A stretch of 64,000 bases of DNA from Erysipelothrix rhusiopathiae (GTDB lineage: Bacteria > Bacillota_I > Bacilli_A > Erysipelotrichales > Erysipelotrichaceae): NCBI RefSeq assembly GCF_900637845.1, contig NZ_LR134439.1:992001-1056000 (forward strand). Reading direction: 5' to 3'. Each line of letters begins with the position of its first letter. Within the stretch, counting starts at the first letter, position 1. Below, piece by piece: positions 1 to 8,557 of this stretch. A program made the translations under genes and the position numbers. The notes under the pieces were generated by a model. The model made no database searches and was not told where the DNA came from. It saw nothing but the letters and a program-made list of their open reading frames with translations.

Positions 1-164
1 TTGTCGTTGCATCCATGTTGGTGATTGGTCTTGGTGGAGCAAGTGTTCAAATTACATCACAAACTTCATTAACAGGGATGAGTTTAGCGGCAATTGTCGG
101 AATTCTCCTAAACCTTTTCTTGAATTTTATTGATAAACCCAAAGAAATTAAAGAGACTTATTAA
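1..164 (+). CDS. Uracil/xanthine permease (NCS2 family), C-terminal end
   Basis: The open frame enters from outside the window, with its first whole codon at position 3, and ends at TAA 162-164. About 53 residues remain. They contain the glycine-rich GLGGASVQI run followed by a hydrophobic segment (GMSLAAIVGILLNLFLNFI) and a short charged tail. This matches the last transmembrane helix of UraA/PyrP-type nucleobase:cation symporters. The product would be an inner-membrane uracil or xanthine importer. The N-terminal part with the substrate site is not visible, so uracil versus purine cannot be decided. A terminator follows directly. Confidence 0.7.
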   Translation, partial: VVASMLVIGLGGASVQITSQTSLTGMSLAAIVGILLNLFLNFIDKPKEIKETY

Positions 165-188
165 AAAAGCGGCTTCGGCCGTTTTTTT
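165..188 (+). terminator. Rho-independent terminator after the permease
   Basis: An A-run and AGCGGC-TTCG-GCCGTT form a stable UUCG tetraloop hairpin, followed by seven T. It starts at the permease stop codon. Confidence 0.85.
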
Positions 189-306
189 ATGGTTGATGTT
201 TCATTTGCATTTTTCAAACCAAAATCGAAAAGTACAACTGAATTGTTTATTAAACTAAATCACTGCTACGATGAACATGATAATCTATATTCGAGAGGTG
301 ACATAG

Positions 307-1608
307 ATGAAAAAAAATCCATTATTTTTATTAAACAATAAACGTCCTGTGGGTGTTTATTCTGCATGTACGGCAAGCGGACCCGTACTTGAAGCAACAT
401 TAGAGTTCGCAAAAGAACACAATTCTTCGGTAGTAATCGAAGCAACCGCAAACCAAGTAAACCAATTTGGTGGTTATACAGGAATGCAACCTGTTGATTT
501 TAAAGCGTTTGTTTATGAACTATCCGATAAAGTTGGATATGACAAATCACGCATCATTCTTGGTGGTGACCATTTAGGTCCTTTAACATGGACTGATTTA
601 AATGAAGATGAAGCAATGAAAAATGCATGTGACTTAGTCTATGCTTATGTTCGTGCTGGTTTTACAAAAATTCACTTAGATACATCAATGCGTGTTGCAG
701 ATGATAGTACTGAAGAAGTGTTATCAAATGAAACCATTGCACGTCGTTCAGCAATGATGGCAAAAGTTTGTTTAGAAGCTTATGATGATTTATTGAAAGA
801 AGATCCTGAAGCAGTATTCCCTGCATTTATTATTGGTAGTGAAGTGCCAATTCCAGGTGGTGCCCAAGAGGAAGAAGATACTTTAGCAGTAACATCTCCA
901 GAAGCATTTAAAGAAACATACCGTGTATTCCAAGAAACATTTAAAGCAGCAGACGTGGAAAAAGTATTCGATTCTGTAATCGGTATTGTTGTGCAACCGG
1001 GGGTTGAATTTGGTGATGCAGATTTATTCCAATACAATCGTGAAAATGCGAAAGAACTTACGGATACATTAAAACGTGAATTTGATTCATTTGTATTTGA
1101 AGGTCATTCAACAGACTATCAAACACCAACACATTTACGTGAAATGGTTGAAGATGGTATCACAATCTTGAAGGTTGGACCAGCATTAACATTCGCATAC
1201 CGTGAAGCACTCTTTGCGCTTGCACATATCGAAAGTCAAATCTGTACAGATCCATCAAACTTTGTAGATGTTTTAGAAACTGCAATGCTTGATCAACCTG
1301 GAAACTGGCAAAAACATTACCATGGAACAGATGTTGAGCTTTTCATCAAACGTAAATACAGCTATAGTGATCGTGCTCGTTATTACTTACCAGTACCTTC
1401 AGTACAAGCTGCAATTACAAAACTTGTTTCAAATTTAAATTCTGTAGAAATTCCAATGACATTAATTTCTCAATACATGCCATATCAATACCGTCGTATT
1501 AAAGAGGGAATTGTTGAGAATAATGCGGAAGCACTTATTAAAGATTACATTAAACTTTATTTAGAAGATTATCAATATGCAACGCATGTTGATGAATTAG
1601 AAGCATAA
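307..1608 (+). CDS. gatZ: Class II tagatose-bisphosphate aldolase, GatZ/KbaZ-type subunit
   Basis: The 433-residue protein belongs to the GatZ/KbaZ/AgaZ family over its whole length: an N-terminal GVYSACTASGPVLEA run, then IEATANQVNQFGGYTG and GGDHLGP in a TIM-barrel-like fold. In enteric bacteria this subunit supports the catalytic GatY/KbaY aldolase, which splits tagatose-1,6-bisphosphate into DHAP and glyceraldehyde-3-phosphate. It was once misassigned as a tagatose-6-phosphate kinase. RBS GAGAGGTGA lies 5' of ATG 307. The gene stands alone between two terminators, facing the aminosugar PTS genes. No GatY partner or tagatose-6-phosphate kinase is present in the window. Its codons at 460-471 contain a 12-base match to the agaS promoter palindrome. 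Confidence 0.85.
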   Translation: MKKNPLFLLNNKRPVGVYSACTASGPVLEATLEFAKEHNSSVVIEATANQVNQFGGYTGMQPVDFKAFVYELSDKVGYDKSRIILGGDHLGPLTWTDLNEDEAMKNACDLVYAYVRAGFTKIHLDTSMRVADDSTEEVLSNETIARRSAMMAKVCLEAYDDLLKEDPEAVFPAFIIGSEVPIPGGAQEEEDTLAVTSPEAFKETYRVFQETFKAADVEKVFDSVIGIVVQPGVEFGDADLFQYNRENAKELTDTLKREFDSFVFEGHSTDYQTPTHLREMVEDGITILKVGPALTFAYREALFALAHIESQICTDPSNFVDVLETAMLDQPGNWQKHYHGTDVELFIKRKYSYSDRARYYLPVPSVQAAITKLVSNLNSVEIPMTLISQYMPYQYRRIKEGIVENNAEALIKDYIKLYLEDYQYATHVDELEA

Positions 1609-1616
1609 AAAATTAA

Positions 1617-1644
1617 AAAACCGTCCTAATGAGAACGGTTTTTT
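1617..1644. terminator. Bidirectional terminator between gatZ and the surface-protein gene
   Basis: AAAACCGT and ACGGTTTT are inverted around a 10-base loop, with T-runs in both directions. It serves two convergent genes. Confidence 0.8.
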
Positions 1645-1649
1645 AATGC

Positions 1650-3548
1650 CTATTTGTCTTTTCGGTTGAAATAAATCAAGACTGCAAAGCCTACGATCGT
1701 AATTCCAAGTCCCAATAAAGCATTTGAATTAGAACTTACACCGGTATTAGGTAGTTGCGTAGGATAAGGAACATCTTCACTATCAATTAAGCCTGATTCG
1801 TCATTAATTACAAATTTTGTATTTACCTCAGTGGTAACATTACCATTTTCAACCCGTTCACCTTCTTCTTCGCTATCCGGATTTGTAACGAGTGGTGTTT
1901 CAGGAAGGATTGGTTTTAATTCGGGTTTTACTTGTGGTTTGATTAAAGGTTTTTGGTCTACTGGTTGTTCAACTTCAGGTAACGTTGTGTTAGGTTGTTC
2001 TTGTGGTTCATCATGTATGACATGAACCAATACATGCTTATCTTGAGCGGTATGGTGTACTTTGTCCGTTACACCTACAGTTACATCATAGTCACCAATC
2101 ACATTGAAGTCGACTGCTGTTTCTATATCCGAATCAATATCGATCCCACCAATCATCATTCGTGCATTTCGACGACGCACATGGGCATGGATTTGGGTAA
2201 GGAAAGATGCTTCATCACTTACTGTCCCCACTTTATAACTGATTTCCTCATCTACGAAGAGTTCATCATCCTCAACCAAATCCCATGAAGCATACAAAGG
2301 TGTATCCGTTGTAACTGGATCAGTGCTTTGTGCAAATTTGGTACCATCTTGATCATAAAACCATCCTAAGAATTGATGAAGAGGATGTGTTAATGTAGGT
2401 AATGTTCCTAATGTTTCATCTTTGTATGTATAGAAAGCATCTGGATTTTCCACATCACTAAGTTGTGATTCATATGATACAAGATTTTTATTAATATTTA
2501 ATTTTACGGCGTTAGATACGACTTCAGTGTTTGAACGTTCAACCCCAATAACAACTCGATAATATGCGCCATCATTTGCTTTCTGTGCTTCGAAGGACAA
2601 GGTATCTAATGTTTCATCTTCAAGATTCACAAAGCTTTCGTTATCATCGCTGATTTGCCATTGATAAGTGAGTTTGAAGCTTACTGGCGCATCAATACTT
2701 GCTTCAGTTCTCAGGGATACGATATCACCGATATCATAGTCATCGTTAATCATAACGGGTTCGTAAGTAATGCTTGCATCGTTATCAATTTCATAATAAA
2801 TGTAATTACCAAAACTAAAGTAGTGCCAAGCACCGTGTGAATGCGGCCATAGCGATTCATCTTTTTCTTGACTAATTTCCAAAATTTTCCCATTATTCAC
2901 TTTGCCTGTTTCACCATTATAAAGATCATAGGCTAAAACATTATTTTTACGGCTGTTTTTTGATATTTCTGTCATATTCCATCCGTTATTTACTAATGAA
3001 TTAAAAGGACCTGATAAGCCAACTTCAGGGATCGGAGTATCTTCTTTAGGACGTAGTTCTAGTGCATTTTTGCCACCATCCGTCATTTTAAGACGAATAC
3101 CATTCGGGTTTCCGGGAGTCACAGTATCTAGTGGATTCCCATCAATATCTACCCAAGGATTTGGAACCTTCCATTGTCCTTCTTCATTATCCCAAACCAT
3201 AGCTGTCGCAGCTTTACGACTCCCGCCATACCAATCTTTTTTATAATATACATGATCAATCGCGTTGGTTACATATTTCAAATGACGCCCCTCGATTGAA
3301 GGTTTGAGATAAAAATTAGCGTTAAAATCAAAACCATCATGACGATCGTTATTTTTCCCGTTATTTGTGATGTTTACTTGGTAGAAAAAGAAATCAGAAT
3401 CGACACGCCCGGATGCGTTCGCAAACTTTTGATTAACCACGACATTTTCCACTACGGTTGTCGAAGCAGCGTGGACACTAGTTAGGGAAGCAGTTAATAC
3501 AAGTGCGGTTAGGATTCCCATACTTAATTTTCTTATAGGACTATTCAT
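1650..3548 (-). CDS. LPXTG wall-anchored surface protein with Ig-like and InlB-type domains
   Basis: The 632-residue protein has a signal peptide (residues 1-27, cut near VHAA). It ends in a sortase signal: LPNTG near residue 599, a hydrophobic helix and the RKDK tail. Between them I see an unrecognised domain of about 220 residues rich in aromatic and Asn/Gly residues, an Ig-like module (about 262-352, YQWQISDDNE), an InlB/Listeria-Bacteroides-type repeat (about 355-427, FLGWFYDQDG and LYASWD), a further beta-rich module (about 435-510) and a Pro/Glu-rich wall-spanning stretch. It is probably covalently attached to peptidoglycan by sortase A and may act as an adhesin or ligand binder; the ligand is unknown. 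RBS GGAGTG precedes ATG 3548, and a TATAAT -10 lies at 3579-3584 on the minus strand. Confidence 0.85.
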   Translation of the reverse strand: MNSPIRKLSMGILTALVLTASLTSVHAASTTVVENVVVNQKFANASGRVDSDFFFYQVNITNNGKNNDRHDGFDFNANFYLKPSIEGRHLKYVTNAIDHVYYKKDWYGGSRKAATAMVWDNEEGQWKVPNPWVDIDGNPLDTVTPGNPNGIRLKMTDGGKNALELRPKEDTPIPEVGLSGPFNSLVNNGWNMTEISKNSRKNNVLAYDLYNGETGKVNNGKILEISQEKDESLWPHSHGAWHYFSFGNYIYYEIDNDASITYEPVMINDDYDIGDIVSLRTEASIDAPVSFKLTYQWQISDDNESFVNLEDETLDTLSFEAQKANDGAYYRVVIGVERSNTEVVSNAVKLNINKNLVSYESQLSDVENPDAFYTYKDETLGTLPTLTHPLHQFLGWFYDQDGTKFAQSTDPVTTDTPLYASWDLVEDDELFVDEEISYKVGTVSDEASFLTQIHAHVRRRNARMMIGGIDIDSDIETAVDFNVIGDYDVTVGVTDKVHHTAQDKHVLVHVIHDEPQEQPNTTLPEVEQPVDQKPLIKPQVKPELKPILPETPLVTNPDSEEEGERVENGNVTTEVNTKFVINDESGLIDSEDVPYPTQLPNTGVSSNSNALLGLGITIVGFAVLIYFNRKDK

Positions 3549-3697
3549 AATGTTTCACTCCATTCTTTTCGTGAGTTCATTATATCCTTACAAAGAATAC
3601 CTTATTGAAAAGTGTTATAAAAAAACGCCTAGATGTTATGAAATATACATATTCCACATATACTTCGTAAATAACACAAAAAGAACACAAAAAAAGA

Positions 3698-3727
3698 TGC
3701 TTAAGTGGAGTTGTTAAACAAAAGCAG
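3698..3727 (+). repeat. Left terminal inverted repeat of the IS element
   Basis: It starts TGCTTAAGTGGAGTTGTTAA and matches the reverse complement of 4860-4889 at most positions; the first nine bases are identical. Confidence 0.85.
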
Positions 3728-3741
3728 ATATTAATAAAAGA

Positions 3742-4380
3742 CTAGAAACCCTTATCCATTTTATATTGGATAGGGGTTTTGTAATTTAAACAGTAAGCAG
3801 GTCTTTCAAAATTAAAATAATGTACATATTCTTCGATAAAATTTTCAAAGTTATCTACGGACCAGTATTGATAATCACACGCCATTTCTGCTTTAATCCA
3901 TCCATTTAATGATTCGATAATTGGATTATCTGTAGGTGTTCTAGTTCGTGACATAGATCTAATTATGTTATAATTTTCATGCGCTTTAGCGAAAGCTTTA
4001 GAGTGGTAGACAGCTCCTTGATCTGTGGGAAGAATCGTGGGCGCTGTTTTTTTATTATCCTTAAGTAGCGCAAGGATATCCTCAAGACACTTATAGTAAG
4101 ACTTGGGATCACCAGTTGTACGCGATAATGCAGAACCAATAATTTCTAAAGGTTGTGTTGCCTTCCATTGATTCATTATAATATTGGGATAAATTCGACT
4201 TTGTGTTCCAGATTTTTTATAGGAATAGTGTTTAACTTTTGATTTAATACTTAAAAACTTGCAGCACTTGTGGATTAAATTATCGGAAAATTTGATTCCT
4301 AAATCACTTTGCTTTCTCATGACTGCAGCGATATCATGGTAGCCATAACTTGGAAAACGGCGATGCCAGTCTTTAATCAC
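3742..4380 (-). pseudogene. IS3-family transposase OrfB remnant
   Basis: The 212-residue frame has the N-terminal HTH_21-type block (DWHRRFPSYGYHDIAAVMRK) and an rve integrase core. Of the DDE triad, the second Asp (TDQGAVYHS) and the Glu (NPIIESLNGWIKAE) are visible. The strand carrying the first Asp is missing: QPLEIIGSALSRTTGDPK runs straight across where about 30 residues should be. The enzyme should therefore be inactive. The N-terminus also lacks its normal start and overlap with OrfA. Confidence 0.85.
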
Positions 4381-4427
4381 AAAGCTAAGAGTGAACGTAA
4401 TCGGATGTTTAAAAGATAAATTATGTG

Positions 4428-4792
4428 CTATTTGGAATTCTTGTCTTTTAAAGTAACGAACGCCTTGTTTACACCAACTCCTTTCACCTGGTACCCTTTT
4501 TTTAATCGTGCAATCTCAATATCTCGTTTTAGAATTTCGAGTTGTAGTCGTTCAATCTCAGTTAATGATTTAGTCGTATGAAGCGCAGAAAAATGATTTC
4601 CTGTCTTTTTCTTGTTTTTTAAACCCTCTTTACCATCGCGCATGAAACGATCAATCCACCCATTAATCGTTCCTTTAGGACTTGTGACAGTTTCGCAGCA
4701 CTTATATGTTCATCAGTATAACGTGTAACGACTTTAATACGATCCTCATAAGTCCATTTATTATTTAAACCACCTCTGGGTCTTCCCATCAT
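4428..4792 (-). pseudogene. IS3-family OrfA remnant, frameshifted
   Basis: ATG 4792 follows a good RBS (GGAGGTATTA) and opens MMGRPRGGLNNKWTYEDRI, the start of an IS150-type HTH protein. Around 4640-4690 the frame breaks. The C-terminal half (LKNKKKTG, then the zipper LTEIERLQLEILKRDIEIAR) continues in another frame to 4428. With OrfB this shows the element is a fossil. Confidence 0.8.
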
Positions 4793-4859
4793 TAATACCT
4801 CCGTTTTATCTTTGATTTTATTATTATACAAAAAAAGTAGACAAGTTTTTTTTACTTGT

Positions 4860-4889
4860 CTACTTTTTTTTGACAACTCTACTTAAGCA
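4860..4889 (-). repeat. Right terminal inverted repeat of the IS element
   Basis: Read on the minus strand it begins TGCTTAAGTAGAGTTGTCAA, pairing with the left end. It lies upstream of the orfA remnant, as expected for IS3 elements. Confidence 0.85.
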
Positions 4890-4901
4890 TTTTTTTACTG
4901 C

Positions 4902-5822
4902 CTATTCTGAATCGCTAGGCGCAGGAAGTTTATACCATTCAACGATTGGGGTATAACCACCTTGAATTGGATTCCCATTTGCATCAAGTGCACCGGAGTC
5001 TTCAGCCCAAATACCAAATGCAGTACCTACAAGACCAATTACGAGAAGTAATCCAATACATTTTGTAGGCGTCCAATTATGTTTCTTAACAAGTACAAAG
5101 AGCATCAATGTAATAATTAATGGAATTAATTGAGGTAAGATACCATCCAAGACTTCTTGGAAGTTAATGAAAGCTCCACCACCTTGATCAATTGAGATAC
5201 GTAGTGATGTAGCACCATAGTTTGATACAAGTGCCCCAACAATAAATACACCGAGAATACTTGCTGCACGGGTAAACTCTTTCGCATTTTCTGTAAAGAG
5301 TGATACAGCATTTGTACCAAGCTCATAAGACTTATGCATTAAGAAGTAACGAACTGCAAATTGCGCAATATTGAAGATTAAGAGGAATAAGATTGGTCCC
5401 ATTAAACTTCCGTTAATTGCCATATTCGCTGTAAGCCCAGCAGTAATTGGAACGAGTGTTAACCAGAAGAGTGCATCCCCAATACCACCAAGTGGTCCCA
5501 TTGCCGCAACACGTACGGCACGAATGGTAGGAATATCTGCTTTTTGTTGTTCAAGTGATAGTACAATCCCCATTACAAACGTAACAAGGAATGGGTGCGT
5601 ATTAAAGAACTCTAAGTTATGTTCCATAGATGCTGAGAGATCATCCTTGTTTGTATGGATTTTCTCAAGTCCCGGCAAGATACCATAGAGCCATCCACCT
5701 GCTTGCATACGTTCGTAGTTAAACGATGATTGTAAGAAGAGTGAACGCCAAACCATTTTATTTAACGTTTTCTTATCCAGTTGTTGTGCTGGATTTAGAT
5801 CTTTATATGTATTAGATTCCAT
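4902..5822 (-). CDS. PTS system mannose/fructose/sorbose-family IID component
   Basis: The 306-residue membrane protein is of the EIID-Man type: N-terminal LNKMVWRSLFLQSSFNYERMQ, GGWLYGILPGL, AMGPLGGIGDALFW and three or four C-terminal transmembrane helices. With IIC it forms the sugar channel. I place the start at ATG 5822 (MESNTYKDL) because GGAGGTGA lies six bases upstream; an earlier in-frame ATG at 5837 has no RBS. The start overlaps the IIC stop by 11 bases, so the two are translationally coupled. It is the last gene of the IIB-IIC-IID operon. Its 3' side runs into the decayed IS element, so any further operon genes have been lost or displaced. Confidence 0.92.
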   Translation of the reverse strand: MESNTYKDLNPAQQLDKKTLNKMVWRSLFLQSSFNYERMQAGGWLYGILPGLEKIHTNKDDLSASMEHNLEFFNTHPFLVTFVMGIVLSLEQQKADIPTIRAVRVAAMGPLGGIGDALFWLTLVPITAGLTANMAINGSLMGPILFLLIFNIAQFAVRYFLMHKSYELGTNAVSLFTENAKEFTRAASILGVFIVGALVSNYGATSLRISIDQGGGAFINFQEVLDGILPQLIPLIITLMLFVLVKKHNWTPTKCIGLLLVIGLVGTAFGIWAEDSGALDANGNPIQGGYTPIVEWYKLPAPSDSE

Positions 5823-6618
5823 CTTCGTCACCTCCACCTGATGTTAAGTCACGTAGTTTTGTATTTGTTTGGAAATCGTAGATTGCAATAGCAGTACCGA
5901 TCATTGCGATAATAAGCAATGCGGAACCACCAAGTCCTGGAACTTTACTGATAATTGTAGCGAATGCAAATCCAAGGAAGAAGAATCCCCAGAGTTCTCC
6001 GGAGAGCATAATCTTCATAAGAATTGCAAATCCGACATAACGCATCATCTTACCACCAGCTGCAAGACCGGCCATAAACCAACTATTATTGGATGACCAA
6101 TCAACGATTGCTCCACTAAAGGAAACACCAAGTTTCATACCAACCATAATAATGACAGCGAAGAGTAGTCCGATTAAACCCATCCCGATATAGTTGATTT
6201 GTTCAATCCCTTTTGGATTTGCAGCTTTCGCAGCTTCATCCGCTTTCTTCATTAATGGTGACATTAACGTAAAGGCTGTTGTTACAGCATATTGACCTAA
6301 AAGTGCAAATGGAACCGCCATCCCCACAGCGGCACTTGGATCAACACTTGGCATGGAAACTGCAAAGATTGTTGCCATGATCCCACCAATAACTGCGTTT
6401 GGTGGTTGTGCTCCCCCAACAGGCATACTACCAATTTGAATTAATTGATATGTTCCCCCAACAACAAGCCCGGTTTTCATATCTCCTAAAATCGCTCCGA
6501 TTACAGGACCAACAACGATAGGTTGGTAGAGTGATTCAAGGAAACTGAATTGGTCAATCGCAACAATAAATGTAACGATAAATACGAGCAAGTATTGAAT
6601 AATTGAAAAACTACTCAT
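5812..6618 (-). CDS. PTS system mannose-family IIC component
   Basis: The 268-residue polytopic protein has the EIIC-Man features VGPVIGAILGDMKTGLVVGG and MPVGGAQPPNAVIGG. The latter is typical of the N-acetylgalactosamine/galactosamine (AgaW/AgaC) and sorbose branches. It is the permease subunit in the cytoplasmic membrane, working with IID. RBS AGGAGGAA lies upstream of ATG 6618, and 19 bp separate it from the IIB stop. Nearby agaS suggests galactosamine or N-acetylgalactosamine as substrate; this is inference from context. Confidence 0.92.
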   Translation of the reverse strand: MSSFSIIQYLLVFIVTFIVAIDQFSFLESLYQPIVVGPVIGAILGDMKTGLVVGGTYQLIQIGSMPVGGAQPPNAVIGGIMATIFAVSMPSVDPSAAVGMAVPFALLGQYAVTTAFTLMSPLMKKADEAAKAANPKGIEQINYIGMGLIGLLFAVIIMVGMKLGVSFSGAIVDWSSNNSWFMAGLAAGGKMMRYVGFAILMKIMLSGELWGFFFLGFAFATIISKVPGLGGSALLIIAMIGTAIAIYDFQTNTKLRDLTSGGGDEDGI

Positions 6619-6637
6619 AATTCTTTCCTCCTATATA

Positions 6638-7114
6638 TTATTGAAATAACTTTTCGATGTTATCAGCACTTTCGGTAGGAACTTTTCGAATCTCTAGCTC
6701 TACACCCAGTTCTTTTAAACGTCTAAATGCTTCCACATCATGATCATCAACAGCCACAACTTGGGCTACTTGACGTTTTCCTTCTGACATATGCATGTTT
6801 CCAATATTTACTTTCGTAATGGGAACACCACCCTCCACAAGTGTTAATACGTCAGCAGGGCTCTCACAAACAATAAAAATCTTTTGTTTGTCTGAAGCCT
6901 TATGAATTGTTTCGATTGTCTTTTGTAAGGTCCAATAGCGTGTGGTTGCATAACTTGGTGCAGCCATATCCATTAATCCTTGACGCATTTTATTTGATGC
7001 TACTTCGTCATTCGCAACAAGAATTAAATTAGCTCCAATAGCGGAACACCATTGTGTTGCGACTTGACCATGAATTAATCGATTGTCAATTCGTGTTAAT
7101 ACAATATTAGGCAT
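6638..7114 (-). CDS. PTS system mannose-family IIB component
   Basis: The 158-residue cytoplasmic protein has the EIIB-Man phospho-acceptor motif RIDNRLIHGQVATQW with His15. It takes phosphate from IIA and passes it to the incoming sugar. It is the first gene of the minus-strand IIB-IIC-IID operon, with an RBS (GGAGGAGAG) before ATG 7114. Upstream lies an inverted repeat and a cre-like sequence (7136-7158). The matching IIA is encoded separately at 8558, beyond the regulator gene. Confidence 0.93.
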   Translation of the reverse strand: MPNIVLTRIDNRLIHGQVATQWCSAIGANLILVANDEVASNKMRQGLMDMAAPSYATTRYWTLQKTIETIHKASDKQKIFIVCESPADVLTLVEGGVPITKVNIGNMHMSEGKRQVAQVVAVDDHDVEAFRRLKELGVELEIRKVPTESADNIEKLFQ

Positions 7115-7135
7115 CTAAACTCTCCTCCTTCTGCC

Positions 7136-7164
7136 ATAAGAGATGTAAGCGCTCTTATAGTATA
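7136..7164 (-). promoter_or_regulatory. Operator region of the PTS operon: 7-bp inverted repeat, cre-like core, -10
   Basis: ATAAGAG (7136-7142) and CTCTTAT (7152-7158) are perfectly inverted across a 9-base spacer. The sequence ATGTAAGCGCTCTTA (7143-7157) fits the CcpA cre consensus except near its 3' end. On the minus strand a TATACT -10 (7159-7164) abuts the repeat, with only a weak -35. A bound protein would sit at the transcription start. Binding by CcpA or by the adjacent AraC regulator is inferred. Confidence 0.5.
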
Positions 7165-7309
7165 AGTGTACCTTAACATTCACAAATAATATTTGCACAA
7201 TTTTATACTTGTTTTGCACTTTTGTGTTTACTCGTTTGCTTATCACACAATAAGAACAAGAATATCTTATGATTAAGTTAGAATATTTGTAATGAATAAA
7301 GGAGAAACT

Positions 7310-8500
7310 ATGTATTTAAAAACGACAAGCCCACAATTCTTGAAGTATGGACAAGTACAAGATCACCCATCAAACTTTAAAGTTCATCGTTTCTTTGTGG
7401 AAGGAAAAGTTCCTCAGTACTTAAAGTCAGTATCAGTGCCCGTTACACTTGAAGTATTAGAAGGGATTGCATTGGTTGTGATTTTAGATCCATCAGGTGA
7501 TCCAGAACAGTTTGTAATCCATCGGATTGCCCGATTAAATCCTGATATCCCTTATACCGTAATCCCACTTACACAAAGTGCTGTGATTGAAGAATCCATT
7601 CAATCGGATGGTGTTTACACCGTTCATCACTATGAGAATGAACAAGAGGTAGGTTACCTTCCGATACGTCCTAAGTTTTATGTTACCGATATTTTTTCAT
7701 ATTATTATAGTGTTAAAGGGAAAAACTATCATTTTTCTGGGGAATCGCATTTCTATTGGGAAATTACGTATGTGGATACAGGGGAGTTGGTTACGGAAAT
7801 TGATGGGAAAGAATTCAAACTTGAAAGTCAAAGCATGATGCTTTATTTCCCAAATCAATTTCATAAACAACGCATTGAAGGGGATAAGTCCTGTTCTTAC
7901 TTAACAATCATGTTTGACATGAACATTAATGTGCATGATATTGATCATATTAAAAATAAAGTCTTTACCTGTACACAAGAAATGTATAATTTGTTTAATA
8001 GTTTTATTAAACATTCAACGATTTTAGAAACATATAACGTACCGTATTCACGAGATCTCATGATTTCGTACTTGCAAGAACTGATCATCTTGGTCATTCA
8101 ATATGACAGCCCAAATCACACACAACATTTGAACTCGAATCCTATTCAAGCTAATTTTGAAAATGAATTGGTAAATGAGATTAATAAGTATATCTTAAAT
8201 AATATCTGTGAACCCATATCGGTAGAGGATTTATGTGATCACTTTGCGATCAGTCGTTCAAGTTTACAAGTTCTTTTTAAGAAAAACATGGACATGCCTC
8301 CAAAGCAGTATATTAATGATATTAAGATGATGCGAGCACAAGTCATGATTTTGGAAGAAAATTTACCCATTACTGAGGTAGCGATGCGTTTAGGTTTTAG
8401 TTCAATTCACTATTTCTCCCGTAAGTTTAAAAAACAATTTGGCTTGTCTCCCACCGAGTATGCGCAGTCTTTATATAATAAAAATACCAGCGATGATTAG
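7310..8500 (+). CDS. AraC-family transcriptional regulator
   Basis: The 396-residue protein has an N-terminal sensor half with a cupin-like AraC ligand-binding fold (about residues 140-220, HFSGESHFYWEITYVDTGEL). A C-terminal double HTH spans about 290-390 (ISVEDLCDHFAISRSSLQVLFKK, then ITEVAMRLGFSSIHYFSRKFKK). I chose ATG 7310 because GGAG lies five bases upstream; ATG 7292 has no RBS. It sits divergently between the PTS IIBCD operon and agaS-IIA, which makes it the likely sugar-responsive activator of both. About 130 N-terminal residues precede the cupin and are not assigned. Confidence 0.9.
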   Translation: MYLKTTSPQFLKYGQVQDHPSNFKVHRFFVEGKVPQYLKSVSVPVTLEVLEGIALVVILDPSGDPEQFVIHRIARLNPDIPYTVIPLTQSAVIEESIQSDGVYTVHHYENEQEVGYLPIRPKFYVTDIFSYYYSVKGKNYHFSGESHFYWEITYVDTGELVTEIDGKEFKLESQSMMLYFPNQFHKQRIEGDKSCSYLTIMFDMNINVHDIDHIKNKVFTCTQEMYNLFNSFIKHSTILETYNVPYSRDLMISYLQELIILVIQYDSPNHTQHLNSNPIQANFENELVNEINKYILNNICEPISVEDLCDHFAISRSSLQVLFKKNMDMPPKQYINDIKMMRAQVMILEENLPITEVAMRLGFSSIHYFSRKFKKQFGLSPTEYAQSLYNKNTSDD

Positions 8501-8510
8501 CTGGTATTTT
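8481..8510. terminator. Bidirectional terminator between araC-type gene and PTS IIA
   Basis: AAAATACCAGC and GCTGGTATTTT pair perfectly over 11 bp around an 8-base loop, serving two convergent genes. Confidence 0.88.
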
Positions 8511-8557
8511 TATTTGATTTGATAAGCTTTGATAGATTACCAAATTCGATTTAATTG

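Larger units (their letters stand above)
3698..4889 (-). mobile_element. Degenerate IS3-family (IS150-like) insertion sequence
   Basis: The 1192-bp element is bounded by about 30-bp imperfect inverted repeats and has the 5'-TG...CA-3' ends usual for IS3. It carries remnants of an orfA with an N-terminal HTH and leucine zipper, and of an orfB integrase-type transposase, both on the minus strand. Family members are normally about 1.4 kb, so roughly 200 bp have been lost. The flanking bases (AGA and TTT) show no target-site duplication, which suggests age or rearrangement. It sits 12 bp downstream of the PTS IID stop codon. Confidence 0.85.
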
